Program-made: the position numbers and the translations under genes
The notes under the pieces: model-generated
What the model saw: only the letters and a program-made list of their open reading frames with translations
The model's database searches: none
What the model was told of the DNA's origin: nothing
Shown here: one piece after another, positions 43,064 through 53,503 of the stretch
Layout: each line of letters opens with the position of its first letter
Numbering within the stretch: position 1 is the first letter of the stretch
Assembly: GCA_016708265.1 (NCBI GenBank)
Contig: JADJGA010000003.1
Span: forward strand, 62,001 to 126,000
Direction of reading: 5' to 3'
Source of the DNA: Saprospiraceae bacterium
GTDB lineage: Bacteria > Bacteroidota > Bacteroidia > Chitinophagales > Saprospiraceae
Length of the DNA stretch: 64,000 bases

Positions 43064-44941
43064 TTATCTCCTATTTCTTTTAGGAAATGCTTTGTTTCCG
43101 GTTTTTGGTTTTGTAAACGGTTTCTCACCATAAAAGCGGCTTATAAGGTCTTCTCTGTCCATTTTTCTCAATTTTGAAATAATGGCAGGCCTGTTCTCAC
43201 TTTTATACCAGAAGAAAAAAAGATTTTGCTCCTTTTTCTGATCCAGCTTTTTAGTTGTTTCAACCGGTTTCAGAGTATACGGATGCACACCTGAATAATA
43301 TATCACTGTGGCTACTGTCATTGGTGTGGGAGTAAAATCCTGAACCTGCTCCAGTTTGAAGCCCAGATCTTTTGTTTCTGCTGCAAGTTCTGCCATCGAT
43401 TCTTCGGTTCCTCCCGGATGACTTGAGATGAAATACGGGATCAAAGGCTGATTCATTCCATGCTTTTTATTGAAAAAATCAAATTTTTCCTTGAATTTCC
43501 TGAAATAACTGAATGATGGTTTTCTCATGATCCTGAGTACCTGATCGGAGGTATGCTCTGGTGCTACTTTCAGCCTTCCTGATGTATGTCTCAGCACTAC
43601 CCTCTCCAGGTATTTATCATTGGTTTTCTGATCACTTTTAGTATTGAATTCATTTACCAGCAGATCATACCTGATTCCGGAACCGATAAAAGCTTTTTTT
43701 ACAGCAGGATGCTTATCGACAGATTCATAGATTTCAAGAAGTGGATTGTGATCAGTATCCAGGTTATCGCACACTTTGGGTGATATACAGGAAGGCGAAG
43801 AGCATTTGGCACAAATGCTAAGGTCTTTTCCCTTCATTCTGTACATATTGGCTGATGGACCTCCAAGATCAGAGATATATCCTTTAAAACCATCCATTTT
43901 TGTTGTTACATCAAGCTCCCTCATTATAGATTGCTTCGACCTGCTTACTACGAATTTCCCCTGATGAGCACTGATAGTGCAGAAACTGCATCCTCCGAAG
44001 CATCCTCTGTGCATATTTATTGAAAATTTGATCATTTCCCACGCAGGAATTGTTCCCCTTTTGTTGTATTTAGGATGAGGTAGTCTCGTATAAGGAAGAT
44101 CAAAAGAACGATCAAGTTCAGTCTCAGTCATAGGAGGGAAGGGAGGGTTCACCACAATTAACCTGTCATCCGTTTTCTGCAAAATACGTCTGGCATTCAT
44201 TTTATTTGATTCCTGCTCAATGATCTTAAAGTTCCTCGCGTATGATAATTTATCCTGCAGGCATTTTTCATATCCGGAAATTTCAACATCACTCCATATT
44301 TCAGGTTCAGGATAAATATTGCTATTTGTGATGTATGCTGTCTGAGGTATTGATTTTAACTCACTGATCTGATGACCATCCATTATTGCTTCGAGCAAGA
44401 CCGATAGAGCTTTTTCAGCCATTCCATACAACAGTATATCTGCACCTGAATCTATAAGAATACCTGGTTTCAATGAATCTGACCAGTAGTCATAATGTGC
44501 AAGCCTGCGAAGAGAAGCTTCTATTCCCCCTAAAACAATGGGTATATCAGGATAGAGCTGTTTTAGTATTTTAGTATAAACAATTGCTGCGTAATCCGGT
44601 CTGAAACCACTTTGACCACCGGGAGTATAGGCATCATCAGACCTCAGTCTTTTATTGGCAGTGTAATGATTGACCATCGAATCCATATTTCCAGAAGTCA
44701 CTCCGAAAAATAACCTGGGTCTTCCGAATTTTTTAAAATCCCTGAGGTCATCCTGCCAGTTAGGCTGAGGAAGAATTGCAACTTTCAATCCTTTGGATTC
44801 GATCAGTCTGCCTATCACTGCCGCACCAAATGCAGGATGGTCGACATAGGCATCCCCGGTGACAAGTATCACATCCAGTTCGTCCCACCCTCTTTGCTGT
44901 ACCTCTTTAGCGGTTATAGGAAGCCAGTCAGTTATTTGCAT
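43064..44941 (-). CDS. YgiQ family radical SAM protein
   Basis: The protein is 625 residues. The radical-SAM iron-sulfur motif reads CFGGCSFC within NMHRGCFGGCSFCTISAHQG (near 313-332). The N-terminal portion (DVILVTGDAYVDHPAFGAAV and PIVLGGIEASLRRLAHYDYW) is the UPF0313/YgiQ signature domain. A C-terminal basic tail (KPFTKPKTGNKAFPKRNRR) follows. YgiQ proteins are widespread and uncharacterised; RNA or peptide modification is suspected by analogy only. The gene stands alone on the minus strand. Confidence 0.92.
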   Translation of the reverse strand: MQITDWLPITAKEVQQRGWDELDVILVTGDAYVDHPAFGAAVIGRLIESKGLKVAILPQPNWQDDLRDFKKFGRPRLFFGVTSGNMDSMVNHYTANKRLRSDDAYTPGGQSGFRPDYAAIVYTKILKQLYPDIPIVLGGIEASLRRLAHYDYWSDSLKPGILIDSGADILLYGMAEKALSVLLEAIMDGHQISELKSIPQTAYITNSNIYPEPEIWSDVEISGYEKCLQDKLSYARNFKIIEQESNKMNARRILQKTDDRLIVVNPPFPPMTETELDRSFDLPYTRLPHPKYNKRGTIPAWEMIKFSINMHRGCFGGCSFCTISAHQGKFVVSRSKQSIMRELDVTTKMDGFKGYISDLGGPSANMYRMKGKDLSICAKCSSPSCISPKVCDNLDTDHNPLLEIYESVDKHPAVKKAFIGSGIRYDLLVNEFNTKSDQKTNDKYLERVVLRHTSGRLKVAPEHTSDQVLRIMRKPSFSYFRKFKEKFDFFNKKHGMNQPLIPYFISSHPGGTEESMAELAAETKDLGFKLEQVQDFTPTPMTVATVIYYSGVHPYTLKPVETTKKLDQKKEQNLFFFWYKSENRPAIISKLRKMDREDLISRFYGEKPFTKPKTGNKAFPKRNRR

Positions 44942-45001
44942 TTATTTATTGATTTCTAATACCAACAATATAAAATCAAATTGGTTTACAGGCAGATAAT
45001 A

Positions 45002-45034
45002 AAAAAGCCGGCTGATATTACAGCCGGCTTTGCA
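45002..45034 (-). terminator. Rho-independent terminator after the giant surface protein gene
   Basis: On the minus strand this is AAAGCCGGCTG-TAATAT-CAGCCGGCTTTTTT: an 11-bp GC-rich stem, 6-nt loop and T-tract, about 20 bp after the stop at 45052. It is the clearest terminator in the window. Confidence 0.85.
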
Positions 45035-45051
45035 TCTTAATAAAAACTAAT

Positions 45052-48000
45052 TTACTTTTTTATCACTATCACTTCCATGAATTCAATTTTTTCACCATTT
45101 TGAACTCTCAGCAGGTAAGTAGCAGGTCTAAGATCACTAACATCAAATGATATCTCCCTTATACCCGGATTAAAAGTTTCATCAGCAATATTTGAAATTG
45201 CCTTCTTACCGTTAAGATCTATAAGATCCAGCTTAATGTCACTGTTTTCAGTGAGGATCAATCTTACATTAGCAGTACCGGCAACAGGATTAGGATATAT
45301 GTTATACTTTCCTGTGTCATTATTTTTATCTACAAATACAGCCACAACATTGCTCTTTGTTGATTGTCCGTCTTTGTCTACCTGTACTATTCTGTAGTAG
45401 TAAATCCCTTCCTTAAACTCAGTCCTGTCAGCAAAATCATAGGCATTTGAAGATTCATTCCTGGCTTGCAATTCACCTACATTTTCAAATTTCTTTGTTG
45501 AATCATAAGATCTCTGTACTATAAATCTGTCAACATTTTTCTCATTAGCTGTAGTCCAGAAAACATCGGTGTGGTCATATCTCCATTTAGCACCCATATT
45601 GATAAAGTTCAATGGTAAGGTACCTAATGCAATACCTGCATCTTTGTGCTGAGTATTATCTTCAGGATTGAGATAGAACAAGTCACTTGTGCCATAACCA
45701 TAACTGTGAGTTACATCACTGTCGAACTGTTCGTCACCCTGGTATGGAGAAGTAAATCCATAATTAGTATTGTATGGTGCAGGAATGTTGAATTTCAGGA
45801 AATAGTTTTCTGCCTGTAGATATGTAAGGTTATAATTTCCGGCAGCATCAGTATAGGTCGTACTATAGAGATCCCCTTCCAAATCATAGATCTCTACCTC
45901 TGCATTAGCAAGACCAGCCTCATTAGATTCACGGAGTCCGTTTGTATTTGCATCTATCCAGGCAATACTGTTGCTAACCTGAGCCATACCGTAATAACCT
46001 GCATCGATTGAGAAATTAGCTGCCGTACCGGAAATCAGATTGAACTGGTCTGTTGTTCCCGGACCAAATGCCCTTGTTATATCACTGTCAATAAAATCAT
46101 TATTACCTACATTTGGCTGAGCAGGTACCAATCCTGTCGGAGGAGTTACAAATTTAATATAATACGTTCCCGGATTCGTACAGAAATGATAATAACCGTC
46201 ACCGCAAATACTGTTAGGGTTAATTCCTGTGTATTCAAAATCCCACAGAATCCAGCTTCCATTTGTCAATCTGTAAAGTTCAACTCTCAATCCGTTAACT
46301 CCATTTTCATTAGTCGTATATTTATTATCCTTGTTATAATCTAACCACACAAGGTCTCCTATTTCAACACATTTATATGCTCCGGCATCTATATCGAGTT
46401 GTTCTTCGTTAGCATCTACCTGGAAGCATTCTGTTGTACCGTAACCATTATCTCCATCTACATCACTGTCTTTAAGATCATTGGAACCCTGATTTGCAAG
46501 AGTGAACTGCCATGGTGAAGGTAGCACAAATTTTACATAATACTGACCAGGAATTACCATGTTGAACAAGTATTTTCCAGTAGCATCAGTTGTAGTATTC
46601 TGTGTAGAGATTCCTGAAAGCGGATTACAATTTACTAACTGTACTGCAACATTAGGAATTCCGGGTTCACCTGCATCCTGGATACCATTTCCATTCTTAT
46701 CATCCCATACAAAATCACCGACTTTACCAACAACATCAACTGAAGCCGGGTCATGATCATCCATATCTTCAAATGGTACTCTGTTGTAACCAATTCCGGT
46801 AACTTTATCATCCCATGGATGTCCGACTGTAACTGCTCTTTCATAAGCGGTATTTGATGCAAATATACCATCAGCATCGTCTATAAGTATCAGGTCATTT
46901 AGCATTAAAGCACGTGAAATCTCTGCATAATGAGTCCAGTGAATAAGTTGTGTAGCCAATTGGACTGTAAGCTTAATTTTAACTTTGAAGCTATCACGTG
47001 GCACTAATGGACCAGCAAAAGTATATTGTGCTGTAGTTGCATTAGCCAGAGTCCAACCCAGGTTGGTAGCACCTGCAATAAAAGCATATCCGGGGCTTAT
47101 ATAATCAAATATCCTGATACTCTTCAGACTCTCATTTCCCTGATTATAAACCGTGATAGTAAATGTAGCAATTTGTCCCGGTGCGAATGGTCCTCTGCTG
47201 TCAGCAGCAATTTTCAAAGCTAAATCAGGAATCCTGGCTATTGTAATATCATGATCGTCATCATCCTGAGCTGTAGGCAACTGAATAGCATCATCAACAA
47301 CAAGGTCATTATTTGGATTATTGTCATAATTGCTGTCAATATCTGAAGTATAAGTGTTTCCACTTCCATCTTTAGCAGATTTTATTTCAACATTATTTCT
47401 CCAAGAATTCTGCCAGTCATTATTTTGGCAATCCCAGACTATCATCTTTACACTTAATTGTGCAGACGAACCTGGTGTAATAGTTCCTGTATGTGTATAA
47501 GATGCACTCTTTGTCACTGCATTATATGTCCAGCCTGGATTAGCTGCTAGGTCAAATTGAAAACCGCATGGGATGGCCTCTTCTTCAATTACTATGTCTT
47601 TAGCATCTAAATTACCCTGATTAAATATTTCAATCATAAAATCAACAGTTTGTCCATAATCAAAAGTTGGACCGGTAGTTGTGATAGTTTTCCTTAATGC
47701 CAGATCAAAAATATTAATTCCTGCCGGATCATGGTCATCTTCATCTTCATTAAAATTAATATATTGCTGATCGATGACATCGTCCCACAGATCTCCGGGT
47801 TTAACATTTCTCTCATGAGCAGCATCCGATCCCGGATTACTGTCAGCATCAATATTATGTATAACATCCGGATTTGCAGCCGACATTATCTCGCCATAGT
47901 TTATCCAGTTTGAATAACCTCCATCTGTTCTTTCAAGTGTAAGCACAACATTTACTGATGCTGAATTGTCTGGATTCAATATTCCTGGTAAATTATAAGT

Positions 48001-51000
48001 TGCAATTTCTGCACCATAAGTCCATCCAGGATTTAAAGCAGAGTTGAAAGAATATCCAAGAGCAATAAAATCCCTCAGTACAATATTCTGAGCAGGTTCA
48101 TTTCCCTGATTGTATACATCTATTTTAAAGCTTACATTATTTCCATAAGAATATGGTCCCGGAGTAATAACAGTCTTGGCCAAAGCCAGATCAAATACCG
48201 GCACAATTGACATGTCTGCATCATCTTCTACCTGAAGATAACCATGAGTAGGTCCGTTTTTACCATCTCCACCTACAAAATCTGCTTCATCAAGTCCCGG
48301 ATCGTTACCCCTGATCTGATCGTTTGTTGAATCAAAGTCCTGTCCTGTTCTGTCATTTCCGATAATATCTTTGAAAGCAGATATTTCGGCAGCATTCTCC
48401 CAGTCATCTCCTGCATTATAGCTGTCAGTCAGTTTAAGATTTATATATCTGGAAGTTGTAGCACCGGGAGCTAAGATTGCAGACAAAGTTGACGTTGCTT
48501 TTCTTGTTCCTGCATCAAATATCCAGTCAGGATTTAATCCCGCATCAAAAATGTAACCTGCAGGTACATAATCAGTCACTTGTATATCTTTAACTGCGAT
48601 ACTGCCCTGATTAAACAATTTTACTTCAAAATGTATGACATCTCCGTAATAGTGCGGATAAGGATCATTATATGATTTAGTAAGAGCAAGATCATAAATT
48701 TCAAGTCCTGCCGGATCATGATCGTCCTGATCCTGTCCGAAATCGGTACCCTTAACAAGAATATTATTATCATTAGAATCACCGAGTTCTACTGAACGTT
48801 CCAGAGATGTATCAGATCCTGCATCAGAATCCATATCCCATGCAGTTCTATCCTGCATCAGGTGATTAAGCACATGGGTAACTTCAAAATAGTTGATCCA
48901 GTCTTTCTCACCTCCATCAGTCATTTTCATCCTTAATGTGACGAAGATATCAAAACTGTCACATGGAGCTATTTGATTTGATATAATATAACTTGTATCA
49001 ACTGAAGACCATCCAGGATTTGCCGTAAAATCAATTTCATAGCCGGCAGGAATATAGTTTTGAATCTGAGTATTTCTGATAGGCTCATTACCCTGATTAT
49101 ACACCCTGATCCTGAATTGTTGGTTCTGACCATAAAAATGTGGAGCAGAAGTCATTAATTCAGCTTTCAGTGCCACATCGATTATTTCAAGTTTTGATGG
49201 ATCACTGTCGTCTTCATCAAAAATACCATCTCCGTTGTAGTCATATCTGTCATCATAAATGTGATTATCCTGAGGTGTGTTTGGAGTTCCTCCAACATCA
49301 TTAGTTGAAATGTAATCAGGTTTGCTGTCAAAATCCAAAGGTACTACATAAAAATCCTTGTCCCTGAATTCAAATATCTCTACATTATTTGTATAGGCAT
49401 TTCCACATTTGTTATCAACAAGCTGAACAACACTATAGAGTGGCATAACAATATTGGCTCCGGGTTGCAAAGCAGTTGAAATAGTAGCATGTGCATTACC
49501 AGTAAATGCATCTGCATGCCATAACGGGAAATTTGTAGATGAGTACTTTAGACCGGAAGGCTTATAATCCACTACCTGAATTTCTCTTGCCAGCTCATTG
49601 CCCTGATTATAAACTGTTATTTTGAATTCCACTGTATCACCATGTTTATATGGTCCGGGAGTAACAATTTCTTTCTTTATAGCCAGATCATTGACTTTTA
49701 CTCCGGCAGGATCGTGATCGTCTTCGTATCCGCCTTTATCAGTTGAAGTAATATTGTTATCATCCGGATCTCCCATTTTTACTGATCTTTCTGTAATAGT
49801 ATTTGAATTTGGATTACTATCCGGATCAAGGTATATGAAATTTGGATTGCTGGCATTATCAGCATCTGCTAATTCAGCATAATTCAGCCAATGAGTGCTA
49901 CCACCGTCTGTCCCTACCATTCTTAATTTCAAAGGCACAATCACACTTGTTTTAGGGTTCAATGAACCGGTATAAGTATAATCCAAACCTGTGAAAATAT
50001 TGCCTGACCAGCCAGGATTTATACCAGGATCAAACTCAAATCCCTGTGGTTCATAATCCTTAAGATCAATATTGGTTGCTATTTGATTACCTTGATTATA
50101 AATTGTAAGATTAAAAGTTAAAATATCACCGTATTTAGGATTTGGAGTTGCAAGTGTCTTGATCATTGCAAGATCAAAAACATAAATCCTAGCAGGATCG
50201 GAATCATCCTCTTCAAGGACATATCCATTTGCTGGCCCATTTTTACCATCTCCAAGTAATTGATTATCTTCAGGAGTATCAGGTGTACCTCCTGCATCGT
50301 TGGTAAAATTATTATCAAAAGTACTGTCAAAATCATTTGAATTCATCAGGTTTCCATTGTAATCCTGAGCTGATGATATTTCAGCTAAATTGACCCAGGA
50401 ATCCCCTGCTGTAAGACAATCCTTTACATTTAGGTAAAGCAACACATCAACTGATGCACCAGGTGCCAGCGTCTGTGTAAGTGTATATTCAACAGTTTGA
50501 TTCAATGCATTCTGAACCCAACCAGGATTGTTTGCAAGTACAAAGTTATAGCCACAAGGTATTTTATCTGTAACCTTAATATTTTTTGCTGCAATGCTAC
50601 CCTGATTGAAAACTGTGATCTTGAAAGGAATAATATCACCATAGTCAAATGGATAATATAATGAATTGACAATATTTTGCAATGCAAGATCAAATATTTC
50701 AATTCCTGCCGGATCGTGATCGTCTTCATCTTCATACATATATGGACCTCTTACCCAGATCTGATCATCATTAGCACTTCCAATTTCAACTGAAAGTTCA
50801 AGAGGATTGTTTGAACCCAAATCAGAATCAAGGTCCCATCCTGAAACATCACCGTTATCAGCTCTCTTTATATTTGTAACTTCAGCATAATGTATCCAGT
50901 TTTTCTCTCCTCCGGTAGTCATTTTTATTTTTAACACAACATCACTATAAAATGACTGTCCAGGATTAAGTGTATTAAGGTTTGTATAAGTCATTTTATT

Positions 51001-53199
51001 TGGCAAAATTGTCCATCCTGGTGCACTTACCACAGTGTAACCAGAAGGCAGATAATCAGCCAGTTTTATTTCCCAAACAGGCATATTGCCCTGATTGAAA
51101 ACCTCTATTCTGAAAGTCAGATCCTGTCCATATTTATAAGGACCAGCTGTCAGTAAAGTATTTCTGATGGCCATATCAAATACATCCGGTAAAGCAGGGT
51201 CACTATCGTCTTCATCAGTTGCTGCGACCGGGCTTAATGGAGTGCCTGTGCCGTTTCCTAAAATATAATTATCATTTGCAGACCTGTACAGTCCACCTGC
51301 GTCATTGCCTGGGATAATATCCATCCTGCTGTCAATATCTTCGGTAATAATATTAAAGTTTTTATCTTTCACTCCGGTGATTTCCACAAGGTTCACATAT
51401 GAATCAAATTTATTGTTTACAGGCAAAATACGCAGATAAACAAACTCTTCAATACTATCTCCCGGAAGTAGTATATCATCAATCCTTGCGGATGCCTGAT
51501 TATTGTTTGAATCATGCTGCCAGACAGGAAAGCTGGTAAGTGCAAATTCATATCCGTCAGGTATAAAGTCCAAAAGGTCTATATCCCTCACAGGAATACC
51601 TCCCTGATTAAATACTTTAACAGAGAATTTGATTTCATCACCTGCATGATAAGGTCCGGAAGTAAAGACCGTCTGTTTTAAAGCCAAATCATTAAAATAA
51701 GCCATTCCAGGATCAAAATCATCCTGAAATCCTCCTGCACCCGTGCTCCAGATATTATCGTCATTTATCGACCCCGGTTTTTCGTTTCTTTCATTTACAG
51801 TATTTGAGTTCATGTCACTGTCGGAATCATCGGATGCTAAAAAAGGTACATCAAACTGGTCCTGAGCACTTATTATCTCTGAGAAATTTAAATATGCTGA
51901 ATAATCGGAAACCACATCTATGATCCGTAAATTAAGCTCTATTGTTGTACTTGCGCCGGGCTGTAACAATAATGGAATAGTGTTTTCCAGATTGCTGCCA
52001 ACAACAGTCCATCCAAGTCCTGTATTATCACCGGCAGAAAAAGTATAGCCTGCAGGCAAGTAATCCCTAATACGAATATTCTTTGCTGGAACTGTCCCCT
52101 GATTGTAAACTGTAAAATAAAACTTAAATAAGTCACCATAATCCAATAATTGAGTTTGATCAGTTGTCTTTTTCAATGCAAGGTCAAATATCTTTGCATA
52201 ACCAGGATCATGATTGTCTTCATCTGTCAATGGATTTGTGCCCTGAATTACTCCGGTTCCATCTCCATGAATTGCATCATCAGCGGCACTTCCAGGTTTG
52301 CCTCCTGCATCATTTGTATAATCCTCATCAAAAACACCATCAACATCTGACATAAATGCTCCTGCTATATTTGTAGCACTCACTATCTCGGCATAGTTTG
52401 CCCAGTTGCTTTGATTCTGTGAAGCATTTAAGGTTAAGATGATTGATACTGTTCTGCTGGCACCGGCTGCTAAAGAAACCGGAAAAGTATGTTTGTAATT
52501 ATTTGTGACAGGATCCAGTACCCAACTTGGATTTAAAGCTGGATTTACTGAATATCCCGGCAAAGTGTAGTTTGCAATTTTTACATTATAAGCTGGTAGG
52601 CTTCCCTGATTGAAAACTGTAATATCATAGGTGACATTTGCTCCATAATTAGGATAAACGTTACCTGTTACACTTTTTAAGGCAAGGTCAAAAATATCAA
52701 ATTTATAAGTAAAAAAGTCAGTATCATTATTTGTATGGTTATCAGGATCATTCAGTGACAATTCATTAATACCATTAAAAAACTGATACAATTCAACTTT
52801 ATTTTGCCATGAATTGGTACCTCCATCACAACCCACAACCGTCAGGACTATGCTGTAATCCTTTGTACCCAGTTCAGGGATAAAATCGTTGGAAGATGCT
52901 TCCACTACTCCACCCCCGACATCAATCCAGGTGAGTGAGTTATCTGCCTGCTGGAATTCCAATCCATCTGGTACATGATCCCTCAGTACCACCCTTGTGA
53001 TATCATAAGGTACAATACTGGAATTTGTAACCCTAAAAGTATAACTTATCTTCTGTCCATAATAATATGGCCCTGTAGATGGTGAAACCGACAAAAAAGA
53101 TATATCGGCATCGATTTGCGAAAATCCATATTGAATGCCAAATATAAAAAATAGCAAAACAATACTTACTTTTCTAAAATTGTAAATTGTAGTTTTCAT
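45052..53199 (-). CDS. Giant multi-module T9SS surface protein (DUF11-like and SdrD_B-like repeats)
   Basis: The protein is 2,715 residues from the ATG at 53199 (an in-frame TTG at 53208 is the alternative). A signal peptide (VSIVLLFFIFGIQYGFSQ) precedes a first partial module and twelve DUF11-like modules, each opening DLALK-like, then VYNQGN, a DYIPAGY-like strand, NPGW, PG, a WxNYAEI-like strand and an acidic DEDDHDPA end. The period is about 497 bp (165 residues). Modules alternate between two linker types (NDAGG versus ERxVxxG). Three SdrD_B-like domains follow (VGDFVWDDKNGNGIQD, IGDLVWLDYNKDN, SNSIAWIDANTNG), then a linker and a type A T9SS sorting signal (YNIYPNPVAGTANVRLIL). It is probably a long surface fibre or adhesin. 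Confidence 0.88.
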   Translation of the reverse strand: MKTTIYNFRKVSIVLLFFIFGIQYGFSQIDADISFLSVSPSTGPYYYGQKISYTFRVTNSSIVPYDITRVVLRDHVPDGLEFQQADNSLTWIDVGGGVVEASSNDFIPELGTKDYSIVLTVVGCDGGTNSWQNKVELYQFFNGINELSLNDPDNHTNNDTDFFTYKFDIFDLALKSVTGNVYPNYGANVTYDITVFNQGSLPAYNVKIANYTLPGYSVNPALNPSWVLDPVTNNYKHTFPVSLAAGASRTVSIILTLNASQNQSNWANYAEIVSATNIAGAFMSDVDGVFDEDYTNDAGGKPGSAADDAIHGDGTGVIQGTNPLTDEDNHDPGYAKIFDLALKKTTDQTQLLDYGDLFKFYFTVYNQGTVPAKNIRIRDYLPAGYTFSAGDNTGLGWTVVGSNLENTIPLLLQPGASTTIELNLRIIDVVSDYSAYLNFSEIISAQDQFDVPFLASDDSDSDMNSNTVNERNEKPGSINDDNIWSTGAGGFQDDFDPGMAYFNDLALKQTVFTSGPYHAGDEIKFSVKVFNQGGIPVRDIDLLDFIPDGYEFALTSFPVWQHDSNNNQASARIDDILLPGDSIEEFVYLRILPVNNKFDSYVNLVEITGVKDKNFNIITEDIDSRMDIIPGNDAGGLYRSANDNYILGNGTGTPLSPVAATDEDDSDPALPDVFDMAIRNTLLTAGPYKYGQDLTFRIEVFNQGNMPVWEIKLADYLPSGYTVVSAPGWTILPNKMTYTNLNTLNPGQSFYSDVVLKIKMTTGGEKNWIHYAEVTNIKRADNGDVSGWDLDSDLGSNNPLELSVEIGSANDDQIWVRGPYMYEDEDDHDPAGIEIFDLALQNIVNSLYYPFDYGDIIPFKITVFNQGSIAAKNIKVTDKIPCGYNFVLANNPGWVQNALNQTVEYTLTQTLAPGASVDVLLYLNVKDCLTAGDSWVNLAEISSAQDYNGNLMNSNDFDSTFDNNFTNDAGGTPDTPEDNQLLGDGKNGPANGYVLEEDDSDPARIYVFDLAMIKTLATPNPKYGDILTFNLTIYNQGNQIATNIDLKDYEPQGFEFDPGINPGWSGNIFTGLDYTYTGSLNPKTSVIVPLKLRMVGTDGGSTHWLNYAELADADNASNPNFIYLDPDSNPNSNTITERSVKMGDPDDNNITSTDKGGYEDDHDPAGVKVNDLAIKKEIVTPGPYKHGDTVEFKITVYNQGNELAREIQVVDYKPSGLKYSSTNFPLWHADAFTGNAHATISTALQPGANIVMPLYSVVQLVDNKCGNAYTNNVEIFEFRDKDFYVVPLDFDSKPDYISTNDVGGTPNTPQDNHIYDDRYDYNGDGIFDEDDSDPSKLEIIDVALKAELMTSAPHFYGQNQQFRIRVYNQGNEPIRNTQIQNYIPAGYEIDFTANPGWSSVDTSYIISNQIAPCDSFDIFVTLRMKMTDGGEKDWINYFEVTHVLNHLMQDRTAWDMDSDAGSDTSLERSVELGDSNDNNILVKGTDFGQDQDDHDPAGLEIYDLALTKSYNDPYPHYYGDVIHFEVKLFNQGSIAVKDIQVTDYVPAGYIFDAGLNPDWIFDAGTRKATSTLSAILAPGATTSRYINLKLTDSYNAGDDWENAAEISAFKDIIGNDRTGQDFDSTNDQIRGNDPGLDEADFVGGDGKNGPTHGYLQVEDDADMSIVPVFDLALAKTVITPGPYSYGNNVSFKIDVYNQGNEPAQNIVLRDFIALGYSFNSALNPGWTYGAEIATYNLPGILNPDNSASVNVVLTLERTDGGYSNWINYGEIMSAANPDVIHNIDADSNPGSDAAHERNVKPGDLWDDVIDQQYINFNEDEDDHDPAGINIFDLALRKTITTTGPTFDYGQTVDFMIEIFNQGNLDAKDIVIEEEAIPCGFQFDLAANPGWTYNAVTKSASYTHTGTITPGSSAQLSVKMIVWDCQNNDWQNSWRNNVEIKSAKDGSGNTYTSDIDSNYDNNPNNDLVVDDAIQLPTAQDDDDHDITIARIPDLALKIAADSRGPFAPGQIATFTITVYNQGNESLKSIRIFDYISPGYAFIAGATNLGWTLANATTAQYTFAGPLVPRDSFKVKIKLTVQLATQLIHWTHYAEISRALMLNDLILIDDADGIFASNTAYERAVTVGHPWDDKVTGIGYNRVPFEDMDDHDPASVDVVGKVGDFVWDDKNGNGIQDAGEPGIPNVAVQLVNCNPLSGISTQNTTTDATGKYLFNMVIPGQYYVKFVLPSPWQFTLANQGSNDLKDSDVDGDNGYGTTECFQVDANEEQLDIDAGAYKCVEIGDLVWLDYNKDNKYTTNENGVNGLRVELYRLTNGSWILWDFEYTGINPNSICGDGYYHFCTNPGTYYIKFVTPPTGLVPAQPNVGNNDFIDSDITRAFGPGTTDQFNLISGTAANFSIDAGYYGMAQVSNSIAWIDANTNGLRESNEAGLANAEVEIYDLEGDLYSTTYTDAAGNYNLTYLQAENYFLKFNIPAPYNTNYGFTSPYQGDEQFDSDVTHSYGYGTSDLFYLNPEDNTQHKDAGIALGTLPLNFINMGAKWRYDHTDVFWTTANEKNVDRFIVQRSYDSTKKFENVGELQARNESSNAYDFADRTEFKEGIYYYRIVQVDKDGQSTKSNVVAVFVDKNNDTGKYNIYPNPVAGTANVRLILTENSDIKLDLIDLNGKKAISNIADETFNPGIREISFDVSDLRPATYLLRVQNGEKIEFMEVIVIKK
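46740..53100 (-). repeat. Tandem ~497-bp coding repeats in the giant surface protein gene
   Basis: DLAL-like motifs recur at about 52680, 52175, 51690, 51170, 50685, 50170, 49685, 49175, 48680, 48185, 47695 and 47215. Protein linkers alternate strictly between an NDAGG...GDG type and an ERxVxxGDxxDD type. Modules 3 to 6 resemble modules 7 to 10 one for one (for example TSFPVW with TNFPLW, and MTTGGEKNWIHYAEVT with MTDGGEKDWINYFEVT). DNA-level identity looks low, so the expansion is old. Confidence 0.8.
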
Positions 53200-53503
53200 C
53201 TGAGACAATTTTATTTAAAGTAAAAAAATAATACAATACTATATAAGCATAATAATATCAGATTAAAATGCTAAAACTAATTGTTTACTAGTCTGGTAAA
53301 ATTAAATAAAATCGGTTTTAATGCTGGGAACATAAAACTTAAGTGCAAATATATTATAATTATTTTTAATATAAAAAATTATTTTAACTTTTTTTACAAA
53401 ATTTCTTTAATTATCAAAAAAACAAGCCTGAAAGTTATAATTTCTTATTTTTTTTATGAATATATTAAAATCTTATGCAATTTTGTTTTTAAAATAAACT
53501 ATC
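53200..53503. other. Very AT-rich spacer between divergent genes
   Basis: No gene is accepted. A 77-codon frame at 53281-53514 overlaps the ssb start and is Lys/Ile/Phe/Asn-rich filler. This region should contain the promoters for the giant protein gene (minus) and ssb (plus); a near match to the -7 box on minus is TAGTATTG at about 53232-53239. Confidence 0.45.
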
